In this document: positions 33,302 through 43,434 of the stretch, in pieces | Layout of the letters: each line of letters begins with the position of its first letter | Position numbering within the stretch: the first letter of the stretch is position 1 | Assembly (NCBI GenBank): GCA_021793595.1 | Contig: JAJYSL010000003.1 | Coordinates: 11,748 to 75,747 of the forward strand | Origin: Acidobacteriota bacterium | GTDB lineage: Bacteria; Acidobacteriota; Terriglobia; Terriglobales; Acidobacteriaceae | Reading direction: 5' to 3' | Length of the DNA: 64,000 nt | Notes under the pieces: model-generated | Seen by the model: only the letters and a program-made list of their open reading frames with translations | Databases searched by the model: none | What the model was told of the DNA's origin: nothing | Position numbers and translations under genes: made by a program

Positions 33302-33434
33302 AGCCAAATTCCTATTCCTATGCCCATCCCGGATTCGAGGACGAGCGCCTCGCCGCAGCGAAGACGACTGGCTTCCGCAAGGCCGATAGGAAATCCGCTC
33401 CAGTCTGCCGCCCCGCTGATAGACTAAAGACACC

Positions 33435-34136
33435 GTGGTTGAACTGGTACCCTCAATCCTTTCCGCAGACTTTGCCCACTTGGCCGAGCAGATTCAGGCT
33501 GCGGAGCAAGGTGGCGGAACTGTCATCCATGTGGATGTGATGGATGGCCATTTTGTGCCCAACATTACGATTGGTCCGCCGGTGGTTGCGTCGCTGCGCA
33601 AAGCAACAAAGTTGCCGCTCGATTGTCACCTGATGATTGAGAATCCGGACGAGTTTATCCCCGCGCTGGCCGAGGCGGGAGCAAATTGGGTGAGCGTACA
33701 CTACGAAGCCTGTCGCCACCTGCATCGGTCGCTGGAACTGATTGAGCAGCATGGAATGAAGCCGGCGGTGGTCATTAATCCAGCCACGCGGGTCAATCTG
33801 CTGATCGATATTTTGCCGATGGTGCACCATGTCCTGGTGATGAGCGTCAATCCAGGGTTCGGCGGGCAGAAATTTATTCCGTTTTCGTTGGAAAAGATTC
33901 GGCATTTGTGCGCGATTCGCGCGGAGCTGGGGCTGGAGTATCGGGTGGAAGTGGATGGCGGTATCGCGGCGGATACTGTGGCGCAAGTAGTAGAAGCCGG
34001 AGCGGACCTGCTGGTAGCGGGCAATGCGATCTTCGGCGATGGCCATCCGCAAGAGAATGCGCGGCAGTTGCTGCAGATGGCACGCGCGGCTGCCGGTGAG
34101 CGATTGAAGCCGGCTGCGAAACAGGTAGATACTTGA
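33435..34136 (+). CDS. rpe: Ribulose-phosphate 3-epimerase
   Basis: The 233-residue TIM barrel interconverts ribulose 5-phosphate and xylulose 5-phosphate in the pentose phosphate pathway. Motifs in order: VELVPSILSADFAHLAEQI (catalytic Asp), VDVMDGHFVPNITIGPPV, LDCHLMIENPDEFI (metal-binding His), VLVMSVNPGFGGQKFIP, and VEVDGGIAADTVAQVVEAGADLLVAGNAIF (phosphate loop). GTG at 33435 lies nine bases after a TAGACT hexamer with no Shine-Dalgarno sequence, so it may be translated from a leaderless message. The pathway is also represented here by the zwf fragment at the right edge. Confidence 0.96.
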   Translation: MVELVPSILSADFAHLAEQIQAAEQGGGTVIHVDVMDGHFVPNITIGPPVVASLRKATKLPLDCHLMIENPDEFIPALAEAGANWVSVHYEACRHLHRSLELIEQHGMKPAVVINPATRVNLLIDILPMVHHVLVMSVNPGFGGQKFIPFSLEKIRHLCAIRAELGLEYRVEVDGGIAADTVAQVVEAGADLLVAGNAIFGDGHPQENARQLLQMARAAAGERLKPAAKQVDT

Positions 34137-34240
34137 AAGAATGTACGGGGAAATGGCAGACCCGTTCACCGTACGACCAATAAGCGAAAAGTCAGCTGAA
34201 AAACGAATAAGCAAAAGGTCTGCGAAGGGGAAGTACAGTT

Positions 34241-35959
34241 ATGAGTCGTTTGATCCGTTGTTCCAGTCATCGAGTTCTGCAACGCTGCGTGGCCATCGGC
34301 ACGCTGGCGGTTTTGGGCAGCAGCATGGCCCATGCGGGAATTTTCCATCGCAAGCAGAAGCCGCTTTCGCAGAAAGACGATGCGCTGGCAAGCGTGGCCA
34401 GCAGCCAGCCGGATAAAGAGCTGTTCGATCGCGCGATGATCGCCATGAAGAAGGGCAAATTCGACATTGCCCGCATGGATCTGCAGACGCTGCTGAATAC
34501 CTATCCTGACTCGGAATACCAGATGCGCGCCAAGCTTGCCATCGGCGATACCTGGTACAAAGAGGGCGGCACCGCCGCGATGCAACAGGCGGAAGAAGAA
34601 TATAAGGATTTCATCACCTTCTTTCCGGACAAGCCGGAGGCCGCAGAAGCGCAGATGAAGGTGGCCGACATCTACTACAAGCAGATGGAAAAGCCGGATC
34701 GCGACCCGACGAATGCAATTCGTGCCCAGGAAGAATACCGGGCCATGATTCTGCAATACCCAGATTCCAGCCTGATTCCGCAAGCCAAGCAGCGGCTGCG
34801 GGAAGTGCAGGAAGTGCTGGGCGACCACGAGTTTGACATTGGGTCGTTCTATCAGACGCGTATGAACTATGCCGCGGCCACGGCGCGCCTACAGTCGGTG
34901 ATCGATACCTATCCGCTTTACAGTCGCGTGGATGAAGCGCTGCTCGATGTGGGCGATGCATACGCTGCACAGGCCCGCAACATCGCTGCTATGCGCCTGG
35001 ACCCGGCTGCGAAGGAGCGGCTGGAAAAGCTGTTCAAAAACCGTGCTGCGCAAGCTTACGACCGGGTCGTGGTGGAATATCCAATGGCGCCCCATGCGGA
35101 TGATGCGCGTGATCGGCTGGAAGCGATGAATATGCCGGTGCCGCAGCCCACGCAGGAGGAGATTGCCAACAGCGCAGCAATTGAGCAGAGTCGCGCGCCG
35201 GTGAATTTGAAGTACAAGGCCTTCCTGCTGATCACGGCGCGTCCCTCTACGGTGCAGGCGGCGCGGGTCGGAGAGCCCAGTCTGAGCAATCCGCCGCAAG
35301 TTATCGCTCCGGAACTTGTGAAGGCGGAAATGGCAGATGTACGCTGGGCGATCAAGCCCGACGGTAAGCCAGCCCCCTCAGTTGCCGGTACTTCAAACAG
35401 CCTGAAGCCGGCAGTTGCTGCAAATGCTGAATCAAACGCCTCTGGCGCGGTCGGAGAGACGCAGCCTGCGTCCAACGCACTGCAGATGAACGACATTTCA
35501 GGCGACAACGGCGTGAACGGAAGCGTAGTCAACAATTCCAATCAGAACCAGCCAACGCAACCTTCGCAGCCGAATGCGGTGGAACCGCCGGCTGGCACGC
35601 AATCCGCTCCACCAGCGACTGTACCCTCCGTGGGTGGGAACGGTAACCCGGCGGCAAATACCACGGACACCTCCGGGAATCCAGCGCAGTGGCCTTCAGC
35701 ACGCAAGGACAATGGTGGATTGCCGACCGTTACGCCGCCGAACAGCACGCCGCTACCCCCGGTGCAAAAGGCAGCGCCCGCACCGGCTCAGGTGAACGAT
35801 GCTACCCACACGGGCCAGCCGATCAATACGGTCGATCAGACGACGGCTACCAATGGCAAGAAAAAGAAGAAGAATCCCAAGCCGCGGTTTGCGGGCAAGG
35901 AAGAATCTTCCAGCACCCACAAGAAAAAGAAGGGCCTGCACAAACTGAATCCGTTTTAG
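34241..35959 (+). CDS. bamD: BamD-like outer-membrane assembly protein with long C-terminal extension
   Basis: The 572-residue product has a signal sequence (residues 1-32, AVLGSSMAHAGIFH) and then the TPR-type BamD/YfiO fold (about 55-300): LFDRAMIAMKKGKFDIARMDLQTLLNTYPDSEYQMRAKL, ADIYYKQMEK, EYRAMILQYPDSSLIPQAKQRL. BamD helps insert beta-barrel proteins through BamA. No lipobox cysteine is seen where a lipoprotein is expected. Instead the site looks like signal peptidase I (SMAHA-G). From about residue 330 to 572 there is a low-complexity Asn/Gln/Pro/Ala tail ending in Lys-rich KKKKNPKPRF and HKKKKGLHKL clusters. GAAGGGGAAG upstream supports the start. Confidence 0.85.
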   Translation: MSRLIRCSSHRVLQRCVAIGTLAVLGSSMAHAGIFHRKQKPLSQKDDALASVASSQPDKELFDRAMIAMKKGKFDIARMDLQTLLNTYPDSEYQMRAKLAIGDTWYKEGGTAAMQQAEEEYKDFITFFPDKPEAAEAQMKVADIYYKQMEKPDRDPTNAIRAQEEYRAMILQYPDSSLIPQAKQRLREVQEVLGDHEFDIGSFYQTRMNYAAATARLQSVIDTYPLYSRVDEALLDVGDAYAAQARNIAAMRLDPAAKERLEKLFKNRAAQAYDRVVVEYPMAPHADDARDRLEAMNMPVPQPTQEEIANSAAIEQSRAPVNLKYKAFLLITARPSTVQAARVGEPSLSNPPQVIAPELVKAEMADVRWAIKPDGKPAPSVAGTSNSLKPAVAANAESNASGAVGETQPASNALQMNDISGDNGVNGSVVNNSNQNQPTQPSQPNAVEPPAGTQSAPPATVPSVGGNGNPAANTTDTSGNPAQWPSARKDNGGLPTVTPPNSTPLPPVQKAAPAPAQVNDATHTGQPINTVDQTTATNGKKKKKNPKPRFAGKEESSSTHKKKKGLHKLNPF

Positions 35960-36038
35960 TCCAACTGATAGATAGACGGCGGCATCTCGCGCAGGCGGTG
36001 CTGCCTGTCGGCCCAAATCGCACTTCTCTGCAACCTGA

Positions 36039-37247
<1,209 letters not shown>

Positions 37248-37344
37248 ATCCATCTGCACAGTTTTTGGCTGCCGCCGATGCCGCATCGCCGCTGTGCTAT
37301 CGTGAAAATTGGCCTCCCATGCGGTACACGGCCTTCCTGACACT

Positions 37345-40155
37345 ATGCCTCGCGATCTTCCTAAAGCCTACGACCCGACCGCTATCGAAGATCGATGGGC
37401 AGAGTATTGGGTGCGTGAACGCCTCTTTGAGGTTCCCACTCCGGAAAGCCTTGATGGGCTTCCACCCAGATTCACCCTTCTGCTGCCGCCTCCCAATGTA
37501 ACCGGCCGCCTGCACATGGGCCACATGCTCAACCAGACGGAAATGGACATTCTGATCCGCTGGCACCGCATGCGTGGCGAGCTCTCGTTGTGGGTTCCGG
37601 GAACCGACCATGCCGGCATTGCCACGCAAATGATGGTGGAGCGGCAGGTCGTGAAAGAAGGAAAAACGCGGCAGGAGCTGGGCCGCGAGGCTTTTGTCGA
37701 GCGGGTTTGGGGGTGGAAGAAGGAATATGGGGGCGCAATCCTCGACCAGATGAAGCGCCTGGGCGCGAGCGTGGATTGGTCTCGCGAATACTTCACCATG
37801 GACGAGCGACTCTCCGTTGCAGTGAAGGAGGCGTTTGTCCGCCTCTACGAACAGGGACTCATCTATCGTGGCGCCTACATCGTGAACTGGTGCCCACGCT
37901 GCCAGACCGCCATCAGCGACCTGGAGGTGGTGCACGAAGAGCAGCAGGGCAAGCTCTACGAGATACGCTATCCGCTGGTGGATGGTACCGGAAGTGTTAC
38001 CATTGCGACCACTCGGCCGGAAACCATGCTGGGCGATGTCGCCGTGGTTGTGAACCCGACGGACGGGCGCTATCTCCATCTGCACGGGAAAAAGCTGCGC
38101 TTGCCGCTGACGGGGCGCCAAATTCCTATTCTGCCGGACGAGTGGGCGAACCCGGAGTTCGGCACCGGGGCGGTGAAGGTGACGCCGGCGCACGATCCGA
38201 ATGATTTTGCCATAGCCGAGCGACATAAGCTGCCATCGATCGTTGTGATGGACGAGACTGCGCACATGAACGCCGAAGCGGGCGTTTATGCCGGCCTGGA
38301 TCGCTATGAAGCGCGCAAGCGAATTCTGGCCGATCTGGAACAGCAGGGCCTGCTGGTCGCGGTGAAGGACTATGTCAATTCCATCGGCAAGTGCGACCGC
38401 TGCAAAACGGTAGTTGAGCCTCGGCTGTCGACGCAGTGGTTCATCAAGATTCAGCCGCTGGCGGATAAAGCGATCGAAGCAGTGGAGACGGGCGTCATCC
38501 GCTTTACGCCGGAGCAATACAAGAAGACCTATTTCGAATGGATGCGCAATATCCACGACTGGTGCATCTCGCGCCAGCTGTGGTGGGGCCATCGCATTCC
38601 TGCGTGGCATTGCGCGGATTGCCGCGAAATTACGGTGGCGCGTGAGGCGCCGGCGGCTTGCTCTTATTGCGGCAATGAAAAGTTGACGCAGGAAACGGAC
38701 GTGCTGGATACCTGGTTCTCGTCTGGCCTGCTGCCGTTTACCGTATTCGGCTGGCCATCGCAGACCATGGATCTGGCGGCGTTTTATCCCACGCAACTGC
38801 TGGTCACGGGTTTTGACATTCTGTTTTTCTGGGTCGCCCGCATGATCATGCTGGGCTGCCATTTCATGCTCGACGTGCCAATGCCCGATGGTTCGAAACG
38901 CACTCTGGCCGACGCGGTTCCGTTTCGCGAGGTCTATATCCACGCGCTCGTCCGCGATGCCGATCGCCAGAAAATGTCGAAGACCAAGGGCAACGTCATC
39001 GACCCGATCGAAATTATCCATCAGTACGGCACGGACGCGGTGCGATTTACGCTGGCATCCATGGCCTCGCCGGGGACGGACATCGCCTTCAGTGAAGCGC
39101 GCACCGAAGGCTATCGTGCCTTCGCCAACAAGATTTGGAACGCGGCGCGGTTCATCTTTATGCAGATGGAGCGGGCGAAGGAAGCTGGAATTTCGGTTGA
39201 CCTGAAGCGTCTTGGTCAGGCGCTGCGGCCACCGGACGATGCCCCGCTGGAAGAGCGCTGGATTGTTTCGCGATTCAATCAATGTGCAGCGGATGTGAAC
39301 CGGGCGCTGTCGGATTATCGCTTCGACGATGCGGCGAATCGTATTTACCAATTTTTCTGGGGAGAATTTTGCGATTGGTATTTGGAGGTTGTCAAAATTC
39401 GCCTCGATTTTGGAGAGGCTGCAAACAAGACAACCACCACGACGGCTCTCGCTACACTGCTGGGCGTATTTGAGGCATCGCTGCGCTTGCTGTCGCCGTT
39501 CATGCCGTTCTTAACGGAAGAAATCTGGACCGCGCTCTACGATGCGGGACCGCCGCTGAAGTCGATTGCGCTGGCGAATTTTCCAACGTTTGCTCCTGAG
39601 CAACGAGATCTGATTGCTGAAGGATATATGCATGCGTTACAGCAAATAATCATTTCGATCCGAGCACGACGTAAAGAACTTGAAATCGATGAGAAGATAA
39701 ATGTTTCCGTGAAGCTTTTAGCAGACAGAAATGTAATCTTGATAGGCGAAATTTATGTCGATGTGAAGATAGACGTTGCTTTTGCTGTCAAATATCACGA
39801 CATTATTCAGAGACTCGCCCGTGCAACTACAGTTGAAGTTATCAGCCAGACCAATGATGAATTCGATTTCGCGCACAGGACTCATTTTTGGCGCTCAGCC
39901 GGTATCACTTCGGTTCATATCGACTACGAAAAAACCGTCGACGTTGCTGCCGAGCGCGAGCGCTTAGCCAAGGATTTGTCAAAATTCGAAAAGGAAATGG
40001 AATCGAAACAGAAACAGTTACAAAATGAGACTTTCCTGGCCAAGGCTCCAGCAAAAGTCGTCGATGGCTTGCGCGCGCGGGCGGCTGAGTTGCAAACGTT
40101 GATTGAAAAAGCCAACGCGGCCCTGCGGGCATTGGAGTTGCTGGAACCCCGATAG
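37345..40155 (+). CDS. valS: Valyl-tRNA synthetase
   Basis: The 936-residue class I synthetase charges tRNA-Val. The HIGH box is HMGH at residues 57-60, within LLPPPNVTGRLHMGHML. The editing CP1 domain (about 175-420) has TTRPETMLGDVAV. The KMSKS box is KMSKT at 543-547 (KMSKTKGNVIDPI). An anticodon-binding helical domain and a C-terminal coiled-coil arm (about 870-935) follow. The ATG at 37345 begins MPRDLPKAYDP, where family members start. Codons for residues of about 755-850 are noticeably AT-richer than the rest, hinting at recombination or altered selection in the tRNA-binding part. The gene ends 22 bases before nadC. Confidence 0.97.
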   Translation: MPRDLPKAYDPTAIEDRWAEYWVRERLFEVPTPESLDGLPPRFTLLLPPPNVTGRLHMGHMLNQTEMDILIRWHRMRGELSLWVPGTDHAGIATQMMVERQVVKEGKTRQELGREAFVERVWGWKKEYGGAILDQMKRLGASVDWSREYFTMDERLSVAVKEAFVRLYEQGLIYRGAYIVNWCPRCQTAISDLEVVHEEQQGKLYEIRYPLVDGTGSVTIATTRPETMLGDVAVVVNPTDGRYLHLHGKKLRLPLTGRQIPILPDEWANPEFGTGAVKVTPAHDPNDFAIAERHKLPSIVVMDETAHMNAEAGVYAGLDRYEARKRILADLEQQGLLVAVKDYVNSIGKCDRCKTVVEPRLSTQWFIKIQPLADKAIEAVETGVIRFTPEQYKKTYFEWMRNIHDWCISRQLWWGHRIPAWHCADCREITVAREAPAACSYCGNEKLTQETDVLDTWFSSGLLPFTVFGWPSQTMDLAAFYPTQLLVTGFDILFFWVARMIMLGCHFMLDVPMPDGSKRTLADAVPFREVYIHALVRDADRQKMSKTKGNVIDPIEIIHQYGTDAVRFTLASMASPGTDIAFSEARTEGYRAFANKIWNAARFIFMQMERAKEAGISVDLKRLGQALRPPDDAPLEERWIVSRFNQCAADVNRALSDYRFDDAANRIYQFFWGEFCDWYLEVVKIRLDFGEAANKTTTTTALATLLGVFEASLRLLSPFMPFLTEEIWTALYDAGPPLKSIALANFPTFAPEQRDLIAEGYMHALQQIIISIRARRKELEIDEKINVSVKLLADRNVILIGEIYVDVKIDVAFAVKYHDIIQRLARATTVEVISQTNDEFDFAHRTHFWRSAGITSVHIDYEKTVDVAAERERLAKDLSKFEKEMESKQKQLQNETFLAKAPAKVVDGLRARAAELQTLIEKANAALRALELLEPR

Positions 40156-40177
40156 GGCATCGCGAAGAGTCAAACAT

Positions 40178-41062
40178 ATGGACTGGAAAACAACACGGGT
40201 CACGGCCATTCTGGAGCAGGCGCTCGTCGAAGACCATGCGACGCATGACGCCACGACTGAGTTGACGCTCGATCCCAAGCTATCGGCCTCCGCTGCGATT
40301 GTGGCCAAGCAGGATTGCGTATTAGCGGGCTCGGAAGCGATTCCGCGAGTCTTGGAGATCTTTCGCAAACTGGATCAGGCCCCGAGAAGACATTTTGAAG
40401 TTGTGCATCATACCGAAATGTTTGACGGCGTGCGTGTGCGCAAAGGACAGGTGATCGCGGTGATTCGCGGCAACGCTCGAACCATTCTGGCCTGCGAACG
40501 GGTGACGCTCAACCTGCTGCAGCGGATGTGCGGCATCGCCACCGAAACGCGCAAGTACGTGGATGCGGTTGCGGGCACTGGAGTGGTGATTCTGGATACT
40601 CGGAAGACCGCGCCGGGACTTCGCCTGCTGGATAAGTATGCGGTCAGTTGTGGAGGCGGACAAAATCATCGCATGGATCTCGCCGATGGCGTGCTGATCA
40701 AGAACAACCACATTTCCCTGGGTGGTGGCGTCGCAAAGGTGCTGGCGTTGGCGATGCAACGGCGGTTGCCAGGGCAGAAAATTCAAATTGAAGTGCGGTC
40801 ACTGGCGGAACTCGATGAAGCGCTGGCGGGAGGCGCCGACTCTTTGCTGCTCGACAATATGACGCCCGCAGAAGCCACGCACGCCGTCGGCATCGCGCGC
40901 AAACAGATACGAGACATTCCCATCGAAGTCTCCGGCGGCATCACGCTGAAAACGGTTCAAGAATACGCGCAGACTGGGGTGACCTACATTTCCGTCGGTG
41001 CGCTCACCCATTCTGTTTCGGCGATCGATCTGAGCATGAAGATCACTGCGGAAATCTTCTAG
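40178..41062 (+). CDS. nadC: Nicotinate-nucleotide pyrophosphorylase (quinolinate phosphoribosyltransferase)
   Basis: The 294-residue enzyme makes nicotinate mononucleotide from quinolinate and PRPP in de novo NAD synthesis. It carries LNLLQRMCGIATETRKYVDAV, VVILDTRKTAPGLRLLDKYAVSCGG, QNHRMDLADGVLIKNNH and IEVSGGITLKTVQEYAQTGVTYISVGALTHS, the usual substrate and phosphate contacts. The frame opens earlier, inside valS, but homology and the ATG at 40178 agree. It begins a tight run nadC-birA-coaX-(unknown)-methyltransferase-comEC on the plus strand, most gaps being under 20 bases. Confidence 0.96.
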   Translation: MDWKTTRVTAILEQALVEDHATHDATTELTLDPKLSASAAIVAKQDCVLAGSEAIPRVLEIFRKLDQAPRRHFEVVHHTEMFDGVRVRKGQVIAVIRGNARTILACERVTLNLLQRMCGIATETRKYVDAVAGTGVVILDTRKTAPGLRLLDKYAVSCGGGQNHRMDLADGVLIKNNHISLGGGVAKVLALAMQRRLPGQKIQIEVRSLAELDEALAGGADSLLLDNMTPAEATHAVGIARKQIRDIPIEVSGGITLKTVQEYAQTGVTYISVGALTHSVSAIDLSMKITAEIF

Positions 41063-41073
41063 ACATCGATCAT

Positions 41074-41883
41074 ATGAGGGAGAGTCTCGATCTCGACGTG
41101 CTGCAGAAGGCCCTGGCGGGAACAATCTTTGGTGGCCACTTGCACATGCTTTCGTCTATCGAATCGACTAACACGCATGCCATGCAGGAAGCTTCGAAGG
41201 GCGCTCCCCATGGATCGGTTTATGTTGCGGAGGAGCAGACTGCAGGCAAAGGACGCGGCGATCATGCGTGGCACTCTGAACCCTACACCGGCATTTACGT
41301 CAGTATTTTGCTGCGCCCACAATTGGCGGCTGCCGATGGACTGTGGCTTTCGTTGGCAACCGGGCTGGCCGTGCAGTGCGCCATTGAAAATGTAACCGGA
41401 TTGGTTACAGATATTCGCTGGCCGAACGATTTGTTATTCCAGGGACGAAAAGTCGGTGGAATTCTGATGGAAATGAATGCCGCGGCATCTCGCATTCGCT
41501 ACGCCGTCATCGGAATCGGCATCAACGTGAACCAGCGAATGTTCCCAGCGCAACTTCGCAGCGAAGCAACTTCGCTGCGTCTCGAAACCGATCGAGGAAT
41601 TGTGCGGGAAGATCTGCTGGTTGAGACGTTGCAATGCTTACAGAGCGAAATTGACGCTCTGATCCAGCCGGAGAGTTTTGCCATGGCCTGCGTGGGAATA
41701 CTGGGGCGCCTGGAAACGAAGTCAACGTGGATTCGGGGAAAACAGGTGTTTGTCGATGAGGCAGGGGGGTACACTGGCGTCACCGCGGGCCTGGATGAAA
41801 AGGGATTTCTCCGCGTGCAGACCGAGGATGGCGTTCGCAGGGTTTTGTCCGGAGGAGTTCGGGAGCGATTGGCGAAAGGTTGA
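41074..41883 (+). CDS. birA: Biotin-[acetyl-CoA-carboxylase] ligase
   Basis: The 269-residue protein attaches biotin to the carrier protein of acetyl-CoA carboxylase via biotinyl-AMP. The biotin/ATP loop is seen as EEQTAGKGRGDHAWHS, followed by GIYVSILLRP, the catalytic strand RWPNDLLFQGRKVGGILMEM with its lysine and GIGINVNQ. A C-terminal SH3-like domain follows (about 215-265). The N-terminal DNA-binding domain of E. coli BirA is absent, so this is a ligase without repressor function (group I). It begins 11 bases after nadC and ends seven bases before coaX. Confidence 0.95.
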   Translation: MRESLDLDVLQKALAGTIFGGHLHMLSSIESTNTHAMQEASKGAPHGSVYVAEEQTAGKGRGDHAWHSEPYTGIYVSILLRPQLAAADGLWLSLATGLAVQCAIENVTGLVTDIRWPNDLLFQGRKVGGILMEMNAAASRIRYAVIGIGINVNQRMFPAQLRSEATSLRLETDRGIVREDLLVETLQCLQSEIDALIQPESFAMACVGILGRLETKSTWIRGKQVFVDEAGGYTGVTAGLDEKGFLRVQTEDGVRRVLSGGVRERLAKG

Positions 41884-41889
41884 AGAACC

Positions 41890-42714
41890 ATGCTTTTAGT
41901 ACTGAACGTCAACAACACAAATACCGTGATCGCAATCTATCCCGTGATAGGGCAGCGCATCGGCGAATTGCGCGCGACATGGCGGATCAGCACGCGGCAG
42001 GGGCAGACCGCAGATGAATACGGCATTTTGATTCGCAATCTGCTGCAAACCGAAGGGGTGGACAGCAAAGAAATCCACGGTATTGTCATCGCGTCGGTGG
42101 TCCCTCCCATTGATTGGATTCTGCGCCAATTTTCGGAACGATATTTCAACCACAAACCTCTATTCATCGAGCCTGGAGTCAAAACCGGACTTCCCATTTT
42201 GACCGATAATCCGGGCGAAGTGGGCGCCGATCGCGTCGCCAATTGTGTGGGGGCTTTTCAGCAATACGGAGGGCCTTGCATTGTGGTGGATTTTGGGACG
42301 GCGACAAATTTCGATGTTGTTTCAAAGCATGGAGAATTCCTTGGCGGTGCTATCGCTCCGGGGGTGAACGTGGCTGCGGAGGCTCTGTTTGCAAGGGCCG
42401 CCCGCCTACCGCGAGTGGAGATCAAACGGCCACCAAAGGTAATTGGCACCAACACGGTGGATAATCTGCAGATCGGATTGTTCTACGGCCACATCGGACT
42501 GGTGGACGGCATTCTGGAGCGGATGATCGCGGAACTTGGGCCAGAAACGAAATGTGTCGCCACCGGCGGTCTGGCGCGATTGATTGCCGGAGAGTCGCGG
42601 TTCATCTCCGAGGTGAACGACACGCTGACGCTGGAAGGATTGCGGATTATTTACGAGCGTAATCTAGTTGCCGGCGCGCGGTTGCGAAAAATCAACAGCA
42701 AGCGGAAGGCTTAA
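41890..42714 (+). CDS. coaX: Type III pantothenate kinase
   Basis: The 274-residue kinase starts CoA synthesis. It has the ASKHA-fold P-loop-like strand LLVLNVNNTNTVIAIY, where the second Asn stands in the usual D-x-G-N-T position, the catalytic Asp in GEVGADRVANCVGA, and DFGTATNFDVV. The family variant of the first motif (NVNNTNT) is frequent in acidobacteria-type proteins as far as I can judge. It would not be feedback-inhibited by CoA, unlike type I kinases. Together with coaE in this window it covers the first and last steps of the pathway. It is co-directional with birA, a common pairing. Confidence 0.94.
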   Translation: MLLVLNVNNTNTVIAIYPVIGQRIGELRATWRISTRQGQTADEYGILIRNLLQTEGVDSKEIHGIVIASVVPPIDWILRQFSERYFNHKPLFIEPGVKTGLPILTDNPGEVGADRVANCVGAFQQYGGPCIVVDFGTATNFDVVSKHGEFLGGAIAPGVNVAAEALFARAARLPRVEIKRPPKVIGTNTVDNLQIGLFYGHIGLVDGILERMIAELGPETKCVATGGLARLIAGESRFISEVNDTLTLEGLRIIYERNLVAGARLRKINSKRKA

Positions 42715-42723
42715 TCGACGCCC

Positions 42724-43434
42724 TTGCAGAACTATTTCAACTACTACACGGAGATCGAGGAGCATTTTCAGCGGAGGCGCGGCTCGCTGCTGATGCTGTC
42801 GACGTTGGATTGGTCCCTGATTGCGATGTGGCAGGAGGCGGGATTTCCGCTGGAAGCTGTTCTTGCCGGGATTGACGCGACATTTGAGAAGTATGCTGCG
42901 CGCCAGGCAAAGGGGCGTGTTCGGCGGATTAACGGGCTTGCCTATTGCGCGCAGGAAGTCCTCCGTGCTGTGGAAGACATGCAAGAAGCTGCGACCGGCG
43001 CGCTTCGGAAGCAGCCATCCACACCAAAAGAAAGTGGTTTTGAGGCATCGCGCATTGCGGCGTTTGTGCGGGCGAACGCGGAGGCAATGAGGAAAAGTGC
43101 AACTCCTGAAAAAGCCCGAGATATCTACGCGGAGATTGCTCGTCGCCTTGAGGCGATCGCCGCAACGTTGGAGGGCCAAGGGGGAGTTTCGACGGAAACC
43201 CTAGAGCAGCAGTTGCTAGTGTTGGAGGACCAGCTGTTCGCTTCACTGCAGGCGTTCACGTCTGCAGAAAATTTGCTAATGCTGCGCGAGCAATCCAGCA
43301 GGGAATTGGCGCCGTATCGCAGCCGCCTGCAGACCGTGCAGATTCGGCAGATTGAACAGCAATTTCTTCGGCGCCGTCTATTCGAGCAGAACCATCTTCC
43401 CCGCCTAAGCCTTTTCTATATGCGCCACACATGA
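42724..43434 (+). CDS. Conserved-looking unknown protein between coaX and the RNA methyltransferase gene
   Basis: The 236-residue protein is mostly helical, with the opening LQNYFNYYTEIEEHFQRRRGSLLMLSTLDWSLIAMWQEAGFPLEAVLAGIDATFEKY and a second coiled-coil-like part (LEQQLLVLEDQLFASLQAF, SRLQTVQIRQIEQQFLRRRLF). No catalytic motif, signal or membrane helix is seen. The start is TTG at 42724, ten bases after the coaX stop. Its stop overlaps the ATG of the next gene (ATGA at 43431-43434), so translation is coupled to the methyltransferase gene. That coupling hints at a link with RNA or ribosome work, but this is only context. Confidence 0.75.
   Translation: MQNYFNYYTEIEEHFQRRRGSLLMLSTLDWSLIAMWQEAGFPLEAVLAGIDATFEKYAARQAKGRVRRINGLAYCAQEVLRAVEDMQEAATGALRKQPSTPKESGFEASRIAAFVRANAEAMRKSATPEKARDIYAEIARRLEAIAATLEGQGGVSTETLEQQLLVLEDQLFASLQAFTSAENLLMLREQSSRELAPYRSRLQTVQIRQIEQQFLRRRLFEQNHLPRLSLFYMRHT

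Noticed and set aside
37297..39351. A 684-codon open frame antisense to valS
   Set aside because: It mirrors the codon structure of a well-conserved gene on the other strand and its product is low-complexity His/Arg/Gln-rich sequence without motifs.
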